64,000 nucleotides of DNA from Gottfriedia acidiceleris (GCF_004138285.1 NZ_SCFN01000007.1:279816-343815); one strand, 5' to 3'. Shown: positions 1 through 9,421, counted from the first letter of the stretch. The notes: a model not told the origin generated them from the sequence alone. Numbers and translations are program-made.

Positions 1-177
1 ACAAAAATCTCCTTCAATATCCTCACAGCGTAGCCAACAATACCATTGAAAAATGACTGTTTCACCATCTAGATTTACTGGTAGTTTAATTGGTCCAACT
101 AAATAAATTGATTTATCGTTATTTTTTATTACATTAATTTTCTCTTTTAATAAAGATACTACTTTTTCGTTGATCAT
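1..177 (-). CDS. Partial hypothetical protein, N-terminal 59 residues
   Basis: The first 59 codons are visible and the gene runs off the left edge of the window. An ATG sits 6-8 bases after a strong AGGAGG site, and the frame stays open to position 1. The protein begins MINEKVVSLL and has a mixed, soluble composition with a Trp/Cys-containing stretch (QWYCWLRCED) near the visible end. I recognise no family. It is transcribed away from the window, and the monooxygenase gene lies behind it on the same strand. Confidence 0.6.
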   Translation of the reverse strand, partial: MINEKVVSLLKEKINVIKNNDKSIYLVGPIKLPVNLDGETVIFQWYCWLRCEDIEGDFC

Positions 178-267
178 GAGGCTTCCTCCTGTTTTCTTAC
201 ACTATTTCCTATTGTTATAATATATCTTAATTTTTACTTGTCCATTTTTAAAAGGTTCTTAGCATTC

Positions 268-1362
268 TTATATAGTCACATCAAAGTGGTGTTTGAAAGT
301 ACTTTCCTGTGTTAGTTGTTGCTCTTGTAAGCCCTCAACTTCTCTTCGTCTAGCATATTCAAATTTCTTTAACATTATTGTACTAGTATCTTTGTTATGA
401 ATAGCATCTTGAAGAATTTCTGCTAAAATATCTGCATCTTTCATTGCAATATTTACACCAAGCGCAGCAGTTGGACTCATCGTGTGTGCCGCATCACCCA
501 TTATTATTAAGCCGTCCTTTACCCATGTTTTGCTACGGCTACTTTGAACATTTAATAATACAAAATCGTTCCAAGATTTTATATTTTTTTGAACAGTTTC
601 AGTCAGTTCTGGAAATGCTTCGATTAGCTGATTTACAAAAGGATTGAAAGATTTACTTCTTAAGTTCGGAAAAGAACCTTCATCTATGTTCCATCCAATT
701 TGAATAAACCCGCCTGCTTGAGTAAAAAAAGCCAATTGCTGTTTATCAATCAATGTTAATCTAACTGTTGGATCCCAACTTGCTGGTCTTGGTACTTTAG
801 CCCAAAGTAAATCGTATCCATGTTTTATAATATCTGTTGGTATATTTGCTAATTTACGGATTGTTGAAAATCGACCGTCGGCACCAATTATAACCGAACT
901 ATTAATTGTTATTTCAGTACCATCTCTTAATGCTTTTACACCAATACAATGACCATTTTCATCTTCAATTAATTCCGACACACGTGTGCCCATTAAAAGC
1001 TTGAAGTTATCAAATTTATTTGCTTCTTTTAAAATAACATTTAATAAATGATTTTGTGGAACATGAATACCAACGTGTTTTGAACCTTGTGATGGGAAAA
1101 TACTTTTTATTATTTTATTATCACTCCAATATTCAACACGATCCATTAGCAGGAGTCCGTATTCTTTAACTTTTTCATAAAGATGATGCTTTTTTAATAT
1201 TTGTTCACCTTCAGAATTTAGATGCTCCCCCCTAAATTCTTTATCAATTCCATTATGACGTTCCACAAGAACTGTCGAAATATTATTTTTTGCAAGCAAA
1301 TATGCTAATAGTGCACCACCCGGTCCTGCACCTACAATACATACATCTGTATTCATATTCAT
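268..1362 (-). CDS. FAD-dependent aromatic monooxygenase (PHBH/UbiH class)
   Basis: This is a single-component flavoprotein hydroxylase. It has an N-terminal dinucleotide-binding GAGPGG (about residues 11-16), a GADGRFS motif near residue 160 and the FAD-contacting GDAAHTMSP near residue 290, the three hallmarks of the p-hydroxybenzoate hydroxylase fold. Such enzymes use NAD(P)H and O2 to hydroxylate aromatic or polyketide-like substrates; the substrate cannot be read from sequence. The open frame extends to a GTG at 1374, but that GTG is part of the ribosome site (AGGTGG), so the ATG at 1362 is preferred. It is divergent from an HxlR regulator that probably controls it. Confidence 0.85.
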   Translation of the reverse strand: MNMNTDVCIVGAGPGGALLAYLLAKNNISTVLVERHNGIDKEFRGEHLNSEGEQILKKHHLYEKVKEYGLLLMDRVEYWSDNKIIKSIFPSQGSKHVGIHVPQNHLLNVILKEANKFDNFKLLMGTRVSELIEDENGHCIGVKALRDGTEITINSSVIIGADGRFSTIRKLANIPTDIIKHGYDLLWAKVPRPASWDPTVRLTLIDKQQLAFFTQAGGFIQIGWNIDEGSFPNLRSKSFNPFVNQLIEAFPELTETVQKNIKSWNDFVLLNVQSSRSKTWVKDGLIIMGDAAHTMSPTAALGVNIAMKDADILAEILQDAIHNKDTSTIMLKKFEYARRREVEGLQEQQLTQESTFKHHFDVTI

Positions 1363-1429
1363 GTTATTTGCCACCTATTAATAGACATTTATTATTTTTC
1401 TAAAAAAATTACTTAGTTACTTTATGTAA

Positions 1430-1456
1430 GTAAGTTTAATTTAGTAATAAACTTAC
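1430..1456. promoter_or_regulatory. Candidate operator: inverted repeat between monooxygenase and HxlR genes
   Basis: Arms GTAAGTTT (1430-1437) and AAACTTAC (1449-1456) form a perfect 8-bp inverted repeat with an 11-base spacer, in the 176-bp divergent intergenic region. HxlR-family dimers bind such palindromes next to their own gene. Assignment to this regulator is inference from position. Confidence 0.4.
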
Positions 1457-1538
1457 GTCAAGTAATAAATTTATGTATGGTAATCTTGTTATTAATTCAA
1501 ATTTAGTTATAATATGGATATAGGTGAGGTGGTTTTAA

Positions 1539-1853
1539 ATGGATTTTTCTTTATTATGCCCTCGGTTTGAAAAAAGCGTAGAACTAATTAGTAAACGTTG
1601 GGCAATTCTTATAATTTTTCAACTTCTTTCTGGATCACAACGATTTTGTACAATCGAATCAACTTTACCAATTAGCGGGCGCGTCCTTTCAGAAAGATTA
1701 AAGGATTTAGAACAAGCTGGTATTGTAAAACGAGATGTATACCCAGAAACTCCAGTTCGAATCGAATACTCATTGACGGAAAAAGGACTGGCTTTAGAAC
1801 CAGTTATTAAGGAATTAATGAAATGGTCGCAAGATTGGACAACAATCGATTAA
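1539..1853 (+). CDS. HxlR-family winged-helix transcriptional regulator
   Basis: The 104-residue protein has the HxlR layout: an N-terminal Cys (LLCPRFEKSVELISKRW), a winged helix with a SGRVLSERLKDLE recognition segment (about 45-58) and a C-terminal dimerisation helix. An N-terminal Cys in this family often serves as a thiol or quinone/aldehyde sensor; whether C7 does so here is inference. The AGGTGG ribosome site is well placed before the ATG. It is divergent from the FAD monooxygenase, the usual arrangement for a regulator and its oxidoreductase target. Confidence 0.9.
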   Translation: MDFSLLCPRFEKSVELISKRWAILIIFQLLSGSQRFCTIESTLPISGRVLSERLKDLEQAGIVKRDVYPETPVRIEYSLTEKGLALEPVIKELMKWSQDWTTID

Positions 1854-1912
1854 TAAAAGTATTTATTTTTTGCTTCGCCTTTTAATTATTTAGAATTCAA
1901 TTGCAAATAAAA

Positions 1913-1953
1913 GGGATGTCTCATAAAATTCTAGCTATGAGACATCCTTTTTT
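1913..1953 (+). terminator. Intrinsic terminator after HxlR gene
   Basis: A 12-bp perfect stem (GGATGTCTCATA / TATGAGACATCC) with a 10-base loop is followed by TTTTTT. Confidence 0.8.
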
Positions 1954-1963
1954 ATTACAATAA

Positions 1964-2008
1964 AAAGGCTGCCTCAAAAGTACTCTGACTAATGAGACAA
2001 CCCTTATT
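1964..2008 (-). terminator. Intrinsic terminator after the subtilase gene (minus strand)
   Basis: Read on the minus strand, GGTTGTCTCA pairs with TGAGGCAGCC and is followed by TTTTT, about 45 bases past the protease stop codon. Confidence 0.65.
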
Positions 2009-2050
2009 AACAGTTAATTAAATTTCATACTCTATTCGAAACTTGCTCGT

Positions 2051-5000
2051 TTATTGAATGCCTAACTCACTCTTAATCGTATCAATTGTCTTACCTTTTG
2101 ATTTTTTCACTGGTTTTGGTGCATTGTCTACAGCCGGGTTTTGCATTAAGTAGTTTTTTTCTACATAAGCAAAGTCCTTCGCATCAACTGTCCCGTCAAA
2201 ATTGATATCAACTGAGCGTTTGTTTGTTCCCCAGAATGTTTCAATTGCTAATGCGTCATTTATGTCGATTACATTATCTTTATTGATATCTCCAGCAGTA
2301 GCGTCATCAATTGTTTCTACACCGATTCGCTTACCAATACCATACATAAATCCATCTATCGTATTGTATAATCTGTCAAATTTACCATACGTATTAAAGT
2401 GTCCAGGAATATCTGTGATGACTGTAAATTTATCTTTTGTAATCGGTAATCCCGTAATATAAAACTGTCCAATATTATCCATTGTACCTGTATAAGATTT
2501 TCCTTTGCTATCCACAATCGTTACAGTTGCTCCAATTTTCGTATAATCCGTCTTTTTCAGCGTTCCATCTGCATTTTCGAAGCTTTCAGGGTGAATATAA
2601 CTAATTACACTAGAGAAATTTGGCAAAATATTAATTGGTATGATATAAGTAATTGGTTTCGTTACTGTATTGTCAACACTAGTAAAAGTAGATGTCACTG
2701 TTCTAAAACTTGAAGTAGAAAGAACATCATTCATTTCTGGAATTTTAATTGTAACGTCAACCATTGGAATATCACCCGATACTTCCGCAGAACCATCAAA
2801 CGTTACATTCACATCAGATTTAACGGTCGTACTAGATGGATTTGTCGTTGTCACATTTAATTGTCCACCAAGTTTTTTAGCTGCAGGGTTTAGTGCTATA
2901 TTTACAATATTTGTATCAGCAATTTTAGTTGTAAAACTGTATCCCGCTTGCTTTAGTTTGTTCACATTGTTAGCAGTAAGTGTAATTGTATGTGTTTCAC
3001 CAATTTGTGTTATTAGTTTGTTTAATCTTGTTTTAGAGTTTGGTTGACCGTATACATATTGAGTACCTTCTTTAACGAAGTAGTATTGCTTGTCACCAAA
3101 CAAGTTTGAAGCTTGGTCGCCTGCAACGAAACGAAGAGAAGATGCTGCAATACTCGGTACCATTTCAATTTCATCTTTCGCTGCATTTCCATTTTTGTCT
3201 AATTCAAGTTTGCCACCTAGGAATGGACTGTTAAAATAATATCCAATCGTATTTTGAGACTGATCTGCATTGATCCCTGCGGCGTTCAGTTTCTCAACTG
3301 ACTTGTCATTAATCGTCGCAGTGTATGGAAGTGATTTTTGATCTTCTTTATATTCGATAAATGGATTTCCTTCTTTTTCGCCTTCTACTTGAATATCAAA
3401 TTTATTTGGCATCGTATTATCAACTAATAAATCTTGTGATATTGTATATGGCTTACCAGCATCATCATAACCAATTAGTTTTACTTTATAAAATCCTTCA
3501 TTTGGTAGAACCGCTTTTGAACTAATTGGATTTTTTTCATCATTTGTAAAAGGATAGTAGACTCCTATTCCTGCTGAGATTTGATATTGTACACCTTCAT
3601 CAAATCTAACTCCATCGAATGTGTTCAGGATACCTAAATCTTGTCCTGTCACTGCGTCAGTTAGAATTACATCGATATATCTCATGTGTGACTTTAACGA
3701 GAATTTAGCGAATAAATATGGGTCAAACAATGGATTACTTAAATTATTACGATCTGTTGAAAAAGCCTGGCGTGTAAGACTAAAATCTTGGAATCCTTTT
3801 TCTACATAATGTACACCAAATGGTACTCGATAAGTTTCAGATGGGTTGTCTTTGTTTGTATAAACTACATAACCTTCATAAATTCCTTTTTCAGCTGTTT
3901 TTGGAATATTTAACGTTACAGATGTTTGCTTTTGGCTAATTCCCTTTAACGTAACTGACGAAGGAGCTTGAACAGTAACACCGTTTGCTACTGCATCTTT
4001 TGAACCGCGTAGATTTGATTGGAAATTAACTTTCACATCAAACGTTTTCGTCTTTTCTCCTCTGTTCATTAAAGTAACAGAACGTGAATCTGAGAAGTCT
4101 CTTCCGTCATAAGCTACATTACCAAAGCTTAGCGCTCCAGTATCCTCGTTTATTTGTTTTTCTTTACCATTAATTATCATTGGTGTTTTTTCTTGTACTT
4201 TAATTTCAATTGTGGAATGAATTGCATTATACGGATCAATTCGTCCTGCACCTTGTTCAAACACACTATATGGTTTGCTTAATGAATCTGCTGAATTCAT
4301 TAAAATCGCTTTTATATCTTCTGGTTGTAAGCTATGGTTAGCTTGTTTTAATAATGCTGCAACCCCCGTTGTAAATGGAGTAGCCATTGATGTACCCGAC
4401 ATACGCTGATACGCATTTTTATAATCTGTAGGATTGTCTGGATTGTTAATAAATCCTGGTACTGTTGAAAGTACACTTACACCAGGGGCTGTAATTTCTG
4501 GTTTAATATCGTATGTCAATCTTGCAGGTCCTCTTGAGCTGAAGTCTGCTAATGTATCTCCTTGTGTTTTCACTTCTCCCATATCAGTAAATGTAAAGCT
4601 AGCAGTGCCTGATTGTAGTTTTTGTTTTAATGCAAGTCCTTCTGCATTTGATAAAGAAAAAGATGGAATAAAGTTTACTCCTTCTCCTAAATAACTTGGA
4701 ATAAATCCTTCAGTTGGATTATCATTGTACATTAGAACTGCAACTGCACCTTGTTGCTTAGCTACAGCTATTTTAGAATCCAACGTATAAGTTCCACGGC
4801 TCATTAAGACAATTTTACCTTTAACATCTTTTCCCGTATATGCTTCTCCTAAATTCACATCTACTACTGGTAATGTTTGTCCTTTTAGTTTTGTAATATC
4901 ATCACCGTAACCGCTTGCCATTAATCGTAAATCCGCTGACACATTGTCCATTGAGCCTTTAGCAGACATTGTTGTAATTGGCACATCACTTGCTCCAACT

Positions 5001-6193
5001 GTTAACGCTAAAGCCGCAGTTCCTGGTGATCCTAATGTATACATTTTATTCCCTGAATTTCCAGCTGCAACAACTGCCGTTACTCCATTTAGTACGGCAT
5101 TGTTAATCGCAATACTTTCAGCAATAAGTGGATCATTATAATTCGCACCTAATGAAAGGTTCATTACGTCAATTCCATCAGCTACTGCTTTGTCAATTCC
5201 TGCGATAATGTCTTCAGTTGAACCACTTCCACCTGGTCCTAATACACGATACACATAAAGATCAGCATCTGGTGCAATACCAGTTGTTGCATATTCACTT
5301 TCATTTTCCCCTTGACCTACTATTGTGCCTGATACGTGAGTTCCATGTTCTGTTACATAACTTGCTGCTCCAGAAGTTCCCCCTGGTTTACCAGCTTTTT
5401 CCCAGTCAGCCATTGTTGTTTCCATTGGATCATTGTCATTATCTACGAAATCGTAACCACCTTTAAATGCTGCTTTAATGTCTGGATGGTTATAGGCAAC
5501 TCCTGTATCAAGAACGGCAACCTTTACACCTTTTCCTGTAAATCCTTCTTCATGTAATTTATCAATTTGAAGATAAGTACGCTCATCCGCCATTCCTTTA
5601 CCTGTTGAAGTTGTAGAAGATTTTTTATCTACTACCGGAAGTTCAGATTTTACAGTAACGTCGCTATAAATAGCTTGTACAGCCGATGATTTCATTAATT
5701 CTTGGAGTTTATTTGCAGGGACTTCTATAGCTACTCCATTAAAAGCATGTTTATATTCACGTTTGATTTTATATGCCCCTTCAGACTTCTTTTTAAATAA
5801 AGAACTTAAATCCGATTTAAAAGTTGAATGATCAGCATTAACATTACTTTTCGCTTCTTCATTTGATAATTCTTTGCCCTTTAAAGCTGCTTCTAATACA
5901 GCGATTTTTTGAGGCTTTTGTTTAAATGAAACGATGACAGAAACTGTTTCATTACTATCCAAGTTCACATTTGAATCGACAAGTAACCCCGATTGTTCTT
6001 CTGAAGTTGAAAGCTTTTGTAGAGCTTCTCTTTGCTGTGGTGTTAATTTAGCTAAAATTGATTCTGCAGTTGAAGCATTTTCGGCTTTCGTTACATTCGA
6101 TACATGCCCTAATGAACCTAAAACAAAACTAGATGATAAAACTGCAACTGATAGGCTTTTTACTAGTTTACTATTACCCGTTCTTTTTAACAT
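2051..6193 (-). CDS. Secreted S8 subtilisin-like serine protease, Vpr-like, with C-terminal dockerin
   Basis: This is a 1380-residue exoprotease precursor. In order: signal peptide (1-38); inhibitor-I9-type propeptide (about 80-180); peptidase S8 domain with Asp229 (AVLDTG), His283 (HGTHVSG), oxyanion Asn379 (AAGNSGN) and Ser602 (SGTSMATP); a PA-type insert between His and Ser (about 430-540); Fn3/beta-sandwich-like regions; and a dockerin type I-like pair of calcium loops near 1300-1350 (DINKDNVIDIND and DINFDGTVDAKD). The insert position matches Vpr and lactocepin-type subtilases. The GGGGGAAGAG ribosome site precedes the ATG. A remnant of a second gene with the same C-terminus lies 550 bp upstream. 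No cohesin partner is visible, so the dockerin's partner is unknown. Confidence 0.92.
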   Translation of the reverse strand: MLKRTGNSKLVKSLSVAVLSSSFVLGSLGHVSNVTKAENASTAESILAKLTPQQREALQKLSTSEEQSGLLVDSNVNLDSNETVSVIVSFKQKPQKIAVLEAALKGKELSNEEAKSNVNADHSTFKSDLSSLFKKKSEGAYKIKREYKHAFNGVAIEVPANKLQELMKSSAVQAIYSDVTVKSELPVVDKKSSTTSTGKGMADERTYLQIDKLHEEGFTGKGVKVAVLDTGVAYNHPDIKAAFKGGYDFVDNDNDPMETTMADWEKAGKPGGTSGAASYVTEHGTHVSGTIVGQGENESEYATTGIAPDADLYVYRVLGPGGSGSTEDIIAGIDKAVADGIDVMNLSLGANYNDPLIAESIAINNAVLNGVTAVVAAGNSGNKMYTLGSPGTAALALTVGASDVPITTMSAKGSMDNVSADLRLMASGYGDDITKLKGQTLPVVDVNLGEAYTGKDVKGKIVLMSRGTYTLDSKIAVAKQQGAVAVLMYNDNPTEGFIPSYLGEGVNFIPSFSLSNAEGLALKQKLQSGTASFTFTDMGEVKTQGDTLADFSSRGPARLTYDIKPEITAPGVSVLSTVPGFINNPDNPTDYKNAYQRMSGTSMATPFTTGVAALLKQANHSLQPEDIKAILMNSADSLSKPYSVFEQGAGRIDPYNAIHSTIEIKVQEKTPMIINGKEKQINEDTGALSFGNVAYDGRDFSDSRSVTLMNRGEKTKTFDVKVNFQSNLRGSKDAVANGVTVQAPSSVTLKGISQKQTSVTLNIPKTAEKGIYEGYVVYTNKDNPSETYRVPFGVHYVEKGFQDFSLTRQAFSTDRNNLSNPLFDPYLFAKFSLKSHMRYIDVILTDAVTGQDLGILNTFDGVRFDEGVQYQISAGIGVYYPFTNDEKNPISSKAVLPNEGFYKVKLIGYDDAGKPYTISQDLLVDNTMPNKFDIQVEGEKEGNPFIEYKEDQKSLPYTATINDKSVEKLNAAGINADQSQNTIGYYFNSPFLGGKLELDKNGNAAKDEIEMVPSIAASSLRFVAGDQASNLFGDKQYYFVKEGTQYVYGQPNSKTRLNKLITQIGETHTITLTANNVNKLKQAGYSFTTKIADTNIVNIALNPAAKKLGGQLNVTTTNPSSTTVKSDVNVTFDGSAEVSGDIPMVDVTIKIPEMNDVLSTSSFRTVTSTFTSVDNTVTKPITYIIPINILPNFSSVISYIHPESFENADGTLKKTDYTKIGATVTIVDSKGKSYTGTMDNIGQFYITGLPITKDKFTVITDIPGHFNTYGKFDRLYNTIDGFMYGIGKRIGVETIDDATAGDINKDNVIDINDALAIETFWGTNKRSVDINFDGTVDAKDFAYVEKNYLMQNPAVDNAPKPVKKSKGKTIDTIKSELGIQ

Positions 6194-6702
6194 ACTCTTC
6201 CCCCAAATATTCTAATTATCAAATGAATTTTCTAATGTCAGAGTTATATGAATCTAAAATGATATTATTTTATATTCGAATATCGCTCTTCATTAAATCA
6301 TTCCTTTGTAAAACTAATTATCTAGAATATTCTTATAATTCACAATCGGGTTATTACATGCCAATAAAATCAATACTTTTACAATTCAGGGCACTTTTTC
6401 GACAATTTCCTACTAAAAATATGCCTAAAATTTGGCATTTTATTACCTTTTATTTATTTAATCTAAAGCACAATTGATTTTTAGAAAAATATTTTTGCAC
6501 TTTTCTATAAAAAAAGACGATTTGACAGTTCCACTTCTGACTCCATCTTTTGTGTAAATTAGGAATCTATGTAACTATTTTTTTAATAGAAAATACACAT
6601 TTGGTGAACTATTTATAAAAATCTATAGAGAAAAAGGAATCTATAAAAAAACTTGAGAAAGGAACTATTGGAGATCAACTTAAAAGGCCAAACAGTAAAA
6701 GT
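6194..6702. other. Intergenic region between protease gene and protease remnant
   Basis: AT-rich DNA holding the promoter region of the large protease, with no confident boxes. I see no gene, RNA motif or strong repeat before the terminator at 6703. Confidence 0.5.
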
Positions 6703-6738
6703 AAAAAGCCTGTCCCAAAAATAAGAACAGGCTTTTAC
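6703..6738 (-). terminator. Intrinsic terminator of the degraded dockerin protease gene
   Basis: AAAAGCCTGT (6704-6713) and ACAGGCTTTT (6727-6736) form a stem that on the minus strand ends in a T run, just past the stop codon of the remnant. It is the surviving terminator of a lost gene. Confidence 0.75.
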
Positions 6739-6741
6739 ATA

Positions 6742-6966
6742 TTATTGTAATCCTAATTGACTCTTAATTGATTCTAATGTACTTCCTTTATAATTTTTAA
6801 CTGGTTTTGGTGGTGCTGTAACCCAAGGATTTTGCATTAAGTAATTCTTTTCAACGAATGTAAGGTCTTTCGCGTCAACCGTTCCATCGAAGTTGATATC
6901 TGCACTACGTTTATTTGTTCCCCAATATGTTTGGATTGCTAATGCATCCTTTACATCGTATACGCT
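6742..6966 (-). pseudogene. 3' remnant of a second dockerin-bearing S8 protease
   Basis: The minus strand encodes about 74 residues closely matching the last part of the 2051-6193 protease: a half dockerin (DVKDALAIQTYWGTNKR, then DINFDGTVDAKDLTFVEKNY), the LMQNP linker and a tail ending IKSQLGLQ, against IKSELGIQ in the intact gene. The catalytic part is gone. The frame breaks at about 6961-6966, where it is joined out of frame to the 5' end of a helix-turn-helix gene. This is direct sequence evidence of a deletion that removed most of a paralogous protease and most of an upstream regulator. Confidence 0.85.
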
Positions 6967-7049
6967 TTACCACAAATTCCTTCACCCAATTTAGATTGAC
7001 TCATCCCTTTTTTCTCTCGATAATATTTGATGATTTCACCAACTAACAT
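6951..7049 (-). pseudogene. Truncated Xre/NprR-PlcR-like helix-turn-helix regulator, 32 codons left
   Basis: An ATG follows a GAGGGGG ribosome site and opens a 32-codon frame (MLVGEIIKYYREKKG... ending GKAYTM). It reads like the start of the HTH domain of Bacillus Xre-type regulators with TPR domains (QSKLGEGICG is the usual second-helix region). It stops at a TAA created by fusion to the dockerin remnant. Regulators of this class often neighbour and control secreted protease genes, so the lost gene may have controlled the lost protease; that is inference. Confidence 0.7.
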
Positions 7050-7372
7050 ATTTAGCCCCCTCTATATTAGGCAACGTTCAAATTGAACAAAAAAGTATCA
7101 TTTATTGTAAATTTTTCTAAATATAAGAAAGCACTTGATAATTCTAATGTTTTGATTCAACATTAGAACGTATTATTTTTCAATTACATTAGACTCAATA
7201 AAAAAAATAGAATAATACTAATAGTTAAACCCAATTCTATATTCGCAAAATGATTAAGTAAATTTACAATTTTTAAATATAACTTCACGATTTGTAATAT
7301 AAAAACTGAAATAAAAATTCTATATTGGAAAAGTTTTATTTCGTGTATGAAAGCATAAAGGTGGTCAATGTA
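7050..7372. other. Intergenic region with a perfect inverted repeat
   Basis: AT-rich control region between the truncated regulator and the LysR gene. TTCTAATGTT (7142-7151) and AACATTAGAA (7159-7168) form a perfect 10-bp inverted repeat with a 7-base spacer and no T tract, so it is more operator-like than terminator-like. No gene is seen. Confidence 0.45.
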
Positions 7373-8275
7373 ATGCATTTAGAAAAACTAGAGATTTTAG
7401 TAGAAGTCGCTAAAACGGGGTCAATTTCCATCGCTGCAGAAAATCTTCATGTTAGTCAATCTGGAATAAGTCAAGCGATTACTAAAATAGAAGAAGAGCT
7501 AGGAATAAAAATCTTCAATCGATCTAGATTAGGCGCTAGATTAACAGTGGATGGGGTACAAATCGTGGGAAAATCAAAAGAAGTACTCTTAAAATACGCA
7601 GAATTAAAAGAAATAGCACAGAAAAGTAAAGATACCAAAATCAGTGAACTTAGAGTTTCAATGGTACCTGCATTTGTTAATTATTTATTAACACCATTAG
7701 TTGAATTTAAAAACCTACATTCAAATTTGCATATAGACATTTTAGAAAGTACTACTGAGCGTACTATTGAAATAGTAAAAAAAAATCAAGTAGACATAGG
7801 AATCATCTGTCTTTATGAAGGAATTATGAAAGAACTAGAAGAATTTCATTATGAAGGATTAGTAGATGGAAAGATGAAAGTATATGCAAAAAAGGATTCC
7901 CCTTTTGCCATCTCGAAAAAAATAACACCTGAAGAAATTCTTCAGCAAAAATTCGTCCTATATAACGGTGATTATATAAGATGGTTTACAAATAACTTCC
8001 AACGTACTATTGGAAATATAAATATTTTATTCTCATCCAACCATATTGAAGAGCTTTTACGTGCAATTTTAAATGGCAGTGCGATAACTTGGGGACCAAA
8101 TTTTTCTTTAAAAAATCATCCATATTTATTGAATGGTGAACTTGTTGAAATTGATATCGAAAATTACGAACCTGTCAACTCAAAACTTGGAGTAATCACT
8201 TCAAAAAAGAAAATATTATCGAAAGTTGAGAAACAATTTATCAATTTCTTGAGAAATGAAATCATTTCAAATTAA
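7373..8275 (+). CDS. LysR-family transcriptional regulator
   Basis: A 300-residue LysR-type regulator. It has an N-terminal winged helix (MHLEKLEILVEVAKTGSISIAAENLHVSQSGIS pattern, residues 1-60) and a periplasmic-binding-protein-like effector domain (about 90-295). An upstream ATG at 7325 extends the frame, but AGGTGG lies 8-9 bases before 7373 and the shorter start matches the family. No divergent structural gene remains upstream; only the protease/regulator deletion scar is there, so its target is unclear. Confidence 0.88.
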   Translation: MHLEKLEILVEVAKTGSISIAAENLHVSQSGISQAITKIEEELGIKIFNRSRLGARLTVDGVQIVGKSKEVLLKYAELKEIAQKSKDTKISELRVSMVPAFVNYLLTPLVEFKNLHSNLHIDILESTTERTIEIVKKNQVDIGIICLYEGIMKELEEFHYEGLVDGKMKVYAKKDSPFAISKKITPEEILQQKFVLYNGDYIRWFTNNFQRTIGNINILFSSNHIEELLRAILNGSAITWGPNFSLKNHPYLLNGELVEIDIENYEPVNSKLGVITSKKKILSKVEKQFINFLRNEIISN

Positions 8276-8276
8276 T

Positions 8277-8318
8277 AAAAAAGGCAACATTTCAAATAAA
8301 GAAATGAGCCTTTTTTAT
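8277..8318. terminator. Bidirectional intrinsic terminator
   Basis: AAAAAGGC-CATTTC pairs with GAAATG-GCCTTTTTT around a 7-base loop. The A run on the left and T run on the right suit both converging genes (LysR and DUF916). Confidence 0.8.
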
Positions 8319-8380
8319 TTTACCAATATATCATTCACCTTAAGAATAATTACGTAAGACAACCAATCAATACTATTCAA

Positions 8381-9421
8381 TCATTCATTATTATTCGATT
8401 GTGTCTTTTCCTTCTTTCTTTTTTTGAAGAAAATTAAGCCAATTATTCCTATTAAAAGTAATAATCCGCCTCCGATATAAATCCAATAATGATTATTTTT
8501 TATTTCCACTGCCTTATTATTCAATTCTTTTGCTTCTTTTCCAATCGTAAATAACTCATCCCATTCCCATACTTGAGTTCCGATAATCGCTTTCATCTTT
8601 AATCGATAAGTTCCAGGTTCAATTGGATTATTATTTAAATCGATTGCATAATCAAAATTTGAGTTAGGTGCCATGCTCATCTCAGTTTTTTTGGAACTAT
8701 ATAAAACTTTATTGGAACCTTTTTTAAAGATTTGCGCATCTATACTCATATCCTTCACAATGGAGGATTCGCTATTTTGAATTGTCGCAGCAATTGTTGT
8801 ACGATAATTTACTAGTTTAGGTTTAATATCAAGTAAATGTAGATCCGGCTCGACTTCCTTCGAGTTTTCCGATAATTTTATTCCAACCACATATGCGTAT
8901 TCATTTTTTATTTTAATGCTCTCACTTTTAGAACTTTTTTCAGTGTCATCGATCTTTTTCTTAAAATGGGCTGCTCCTAAAATAACTCCATTATATTCAT
9001 CTTTAGGCATTGTAATCGAAAAAGACACTACCTTTGATTTACCTGGTGGAATAACAACTTCTTTTTGAGGTTCTTTTATTAAGCTAGTTAATGGATACTT
9101 TAAAGATTGATCTGCATCTTTACTATTCGATTCAGAGTAATCAATCAGTCCATTATCATTAGTCGTTGCAAAAGTAACATTTGCCTGGATTGTTTCTTCT
9201 TTTTTACTATTATTAAAGACCTCGATTTTAAGATCCTGTTTTTGTCCTGGACTCATTTTTAAATCAAAATAAGATTTCAGATGATCAATTTGATTTGTTG
9301 GAATGATTGCTTTTACAGAAAAGTCGATATTATTCTCTGCTTTTACAGATAGAGGGATGAACGATAAAGTTAACAGAATAGCAGAAAAAATTAACAATAA
9401 TTTTTGACGTTTAAAATCCAC
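8381..9421 (-). CDS. DUF916/DUF3324-type WxL-associated cell-surface protein
   Basis: A 346-residue protein with an N-terminal signal peptide, two immunoglobulin-like regions matching the WxL-interacting DUF916 and DUF3324 layout (about 30-155 and 160-290), a single C-terminal membrane helix (about 312-330) and a basic KKRKKEK tail. Family members sit at the cell surface and hold WxL proteins or bind peptidoglycan. It starts with GTG after a GGGGGAATA ribosome site. It lies 130 bp downstream of the WxL gene on the same strand and is probably co-transcribed with it. Confidence 0.85.
   Translation of the reverse strand: MDFKRQKLLLIFSAILLTLSFIPLSVKAENNIDFSVKAIIPTNQIDHLKSYFDLKMSPGQKQDLKIEVFNNSKKEETIQANVTFATTNDNGLIDYSESNSKDADQSLKYPLTSLIKEPQKEVVIPPGKSKVVSFSITMPKDEYNGVILGAAHFKKKIDDTEKSSKSESIKIKNEYAYVVGIKLSENSKEVEPDLHLLDIKPKLVNYRTTIAATIQNSESSIVKDMSIDAQIFKKGSNKVLYSSKKTEMSMAPNSNFDYAIDLNNNPIEPGTYRLKMKAIIGTQVWEWDELFTIGKEAKELNNKAVEIKNNHYWIYIGGGLLLLIGIIGLIFFKKRKKEKTQSNNNE

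Noticed and set aside
2202..6215. Several plus-strand frames of 60-125 codons inside the large protease gene
   Set aside because: They are antisense shadows without ribosome sites; the protease frame has full domain support.
7184..7378. Minus-strand 64-codon frame overlapping the LysR start
   Set aside because: No ribosome site and it lies antisense over the LysR promoter and start; AT-rich chance frame.
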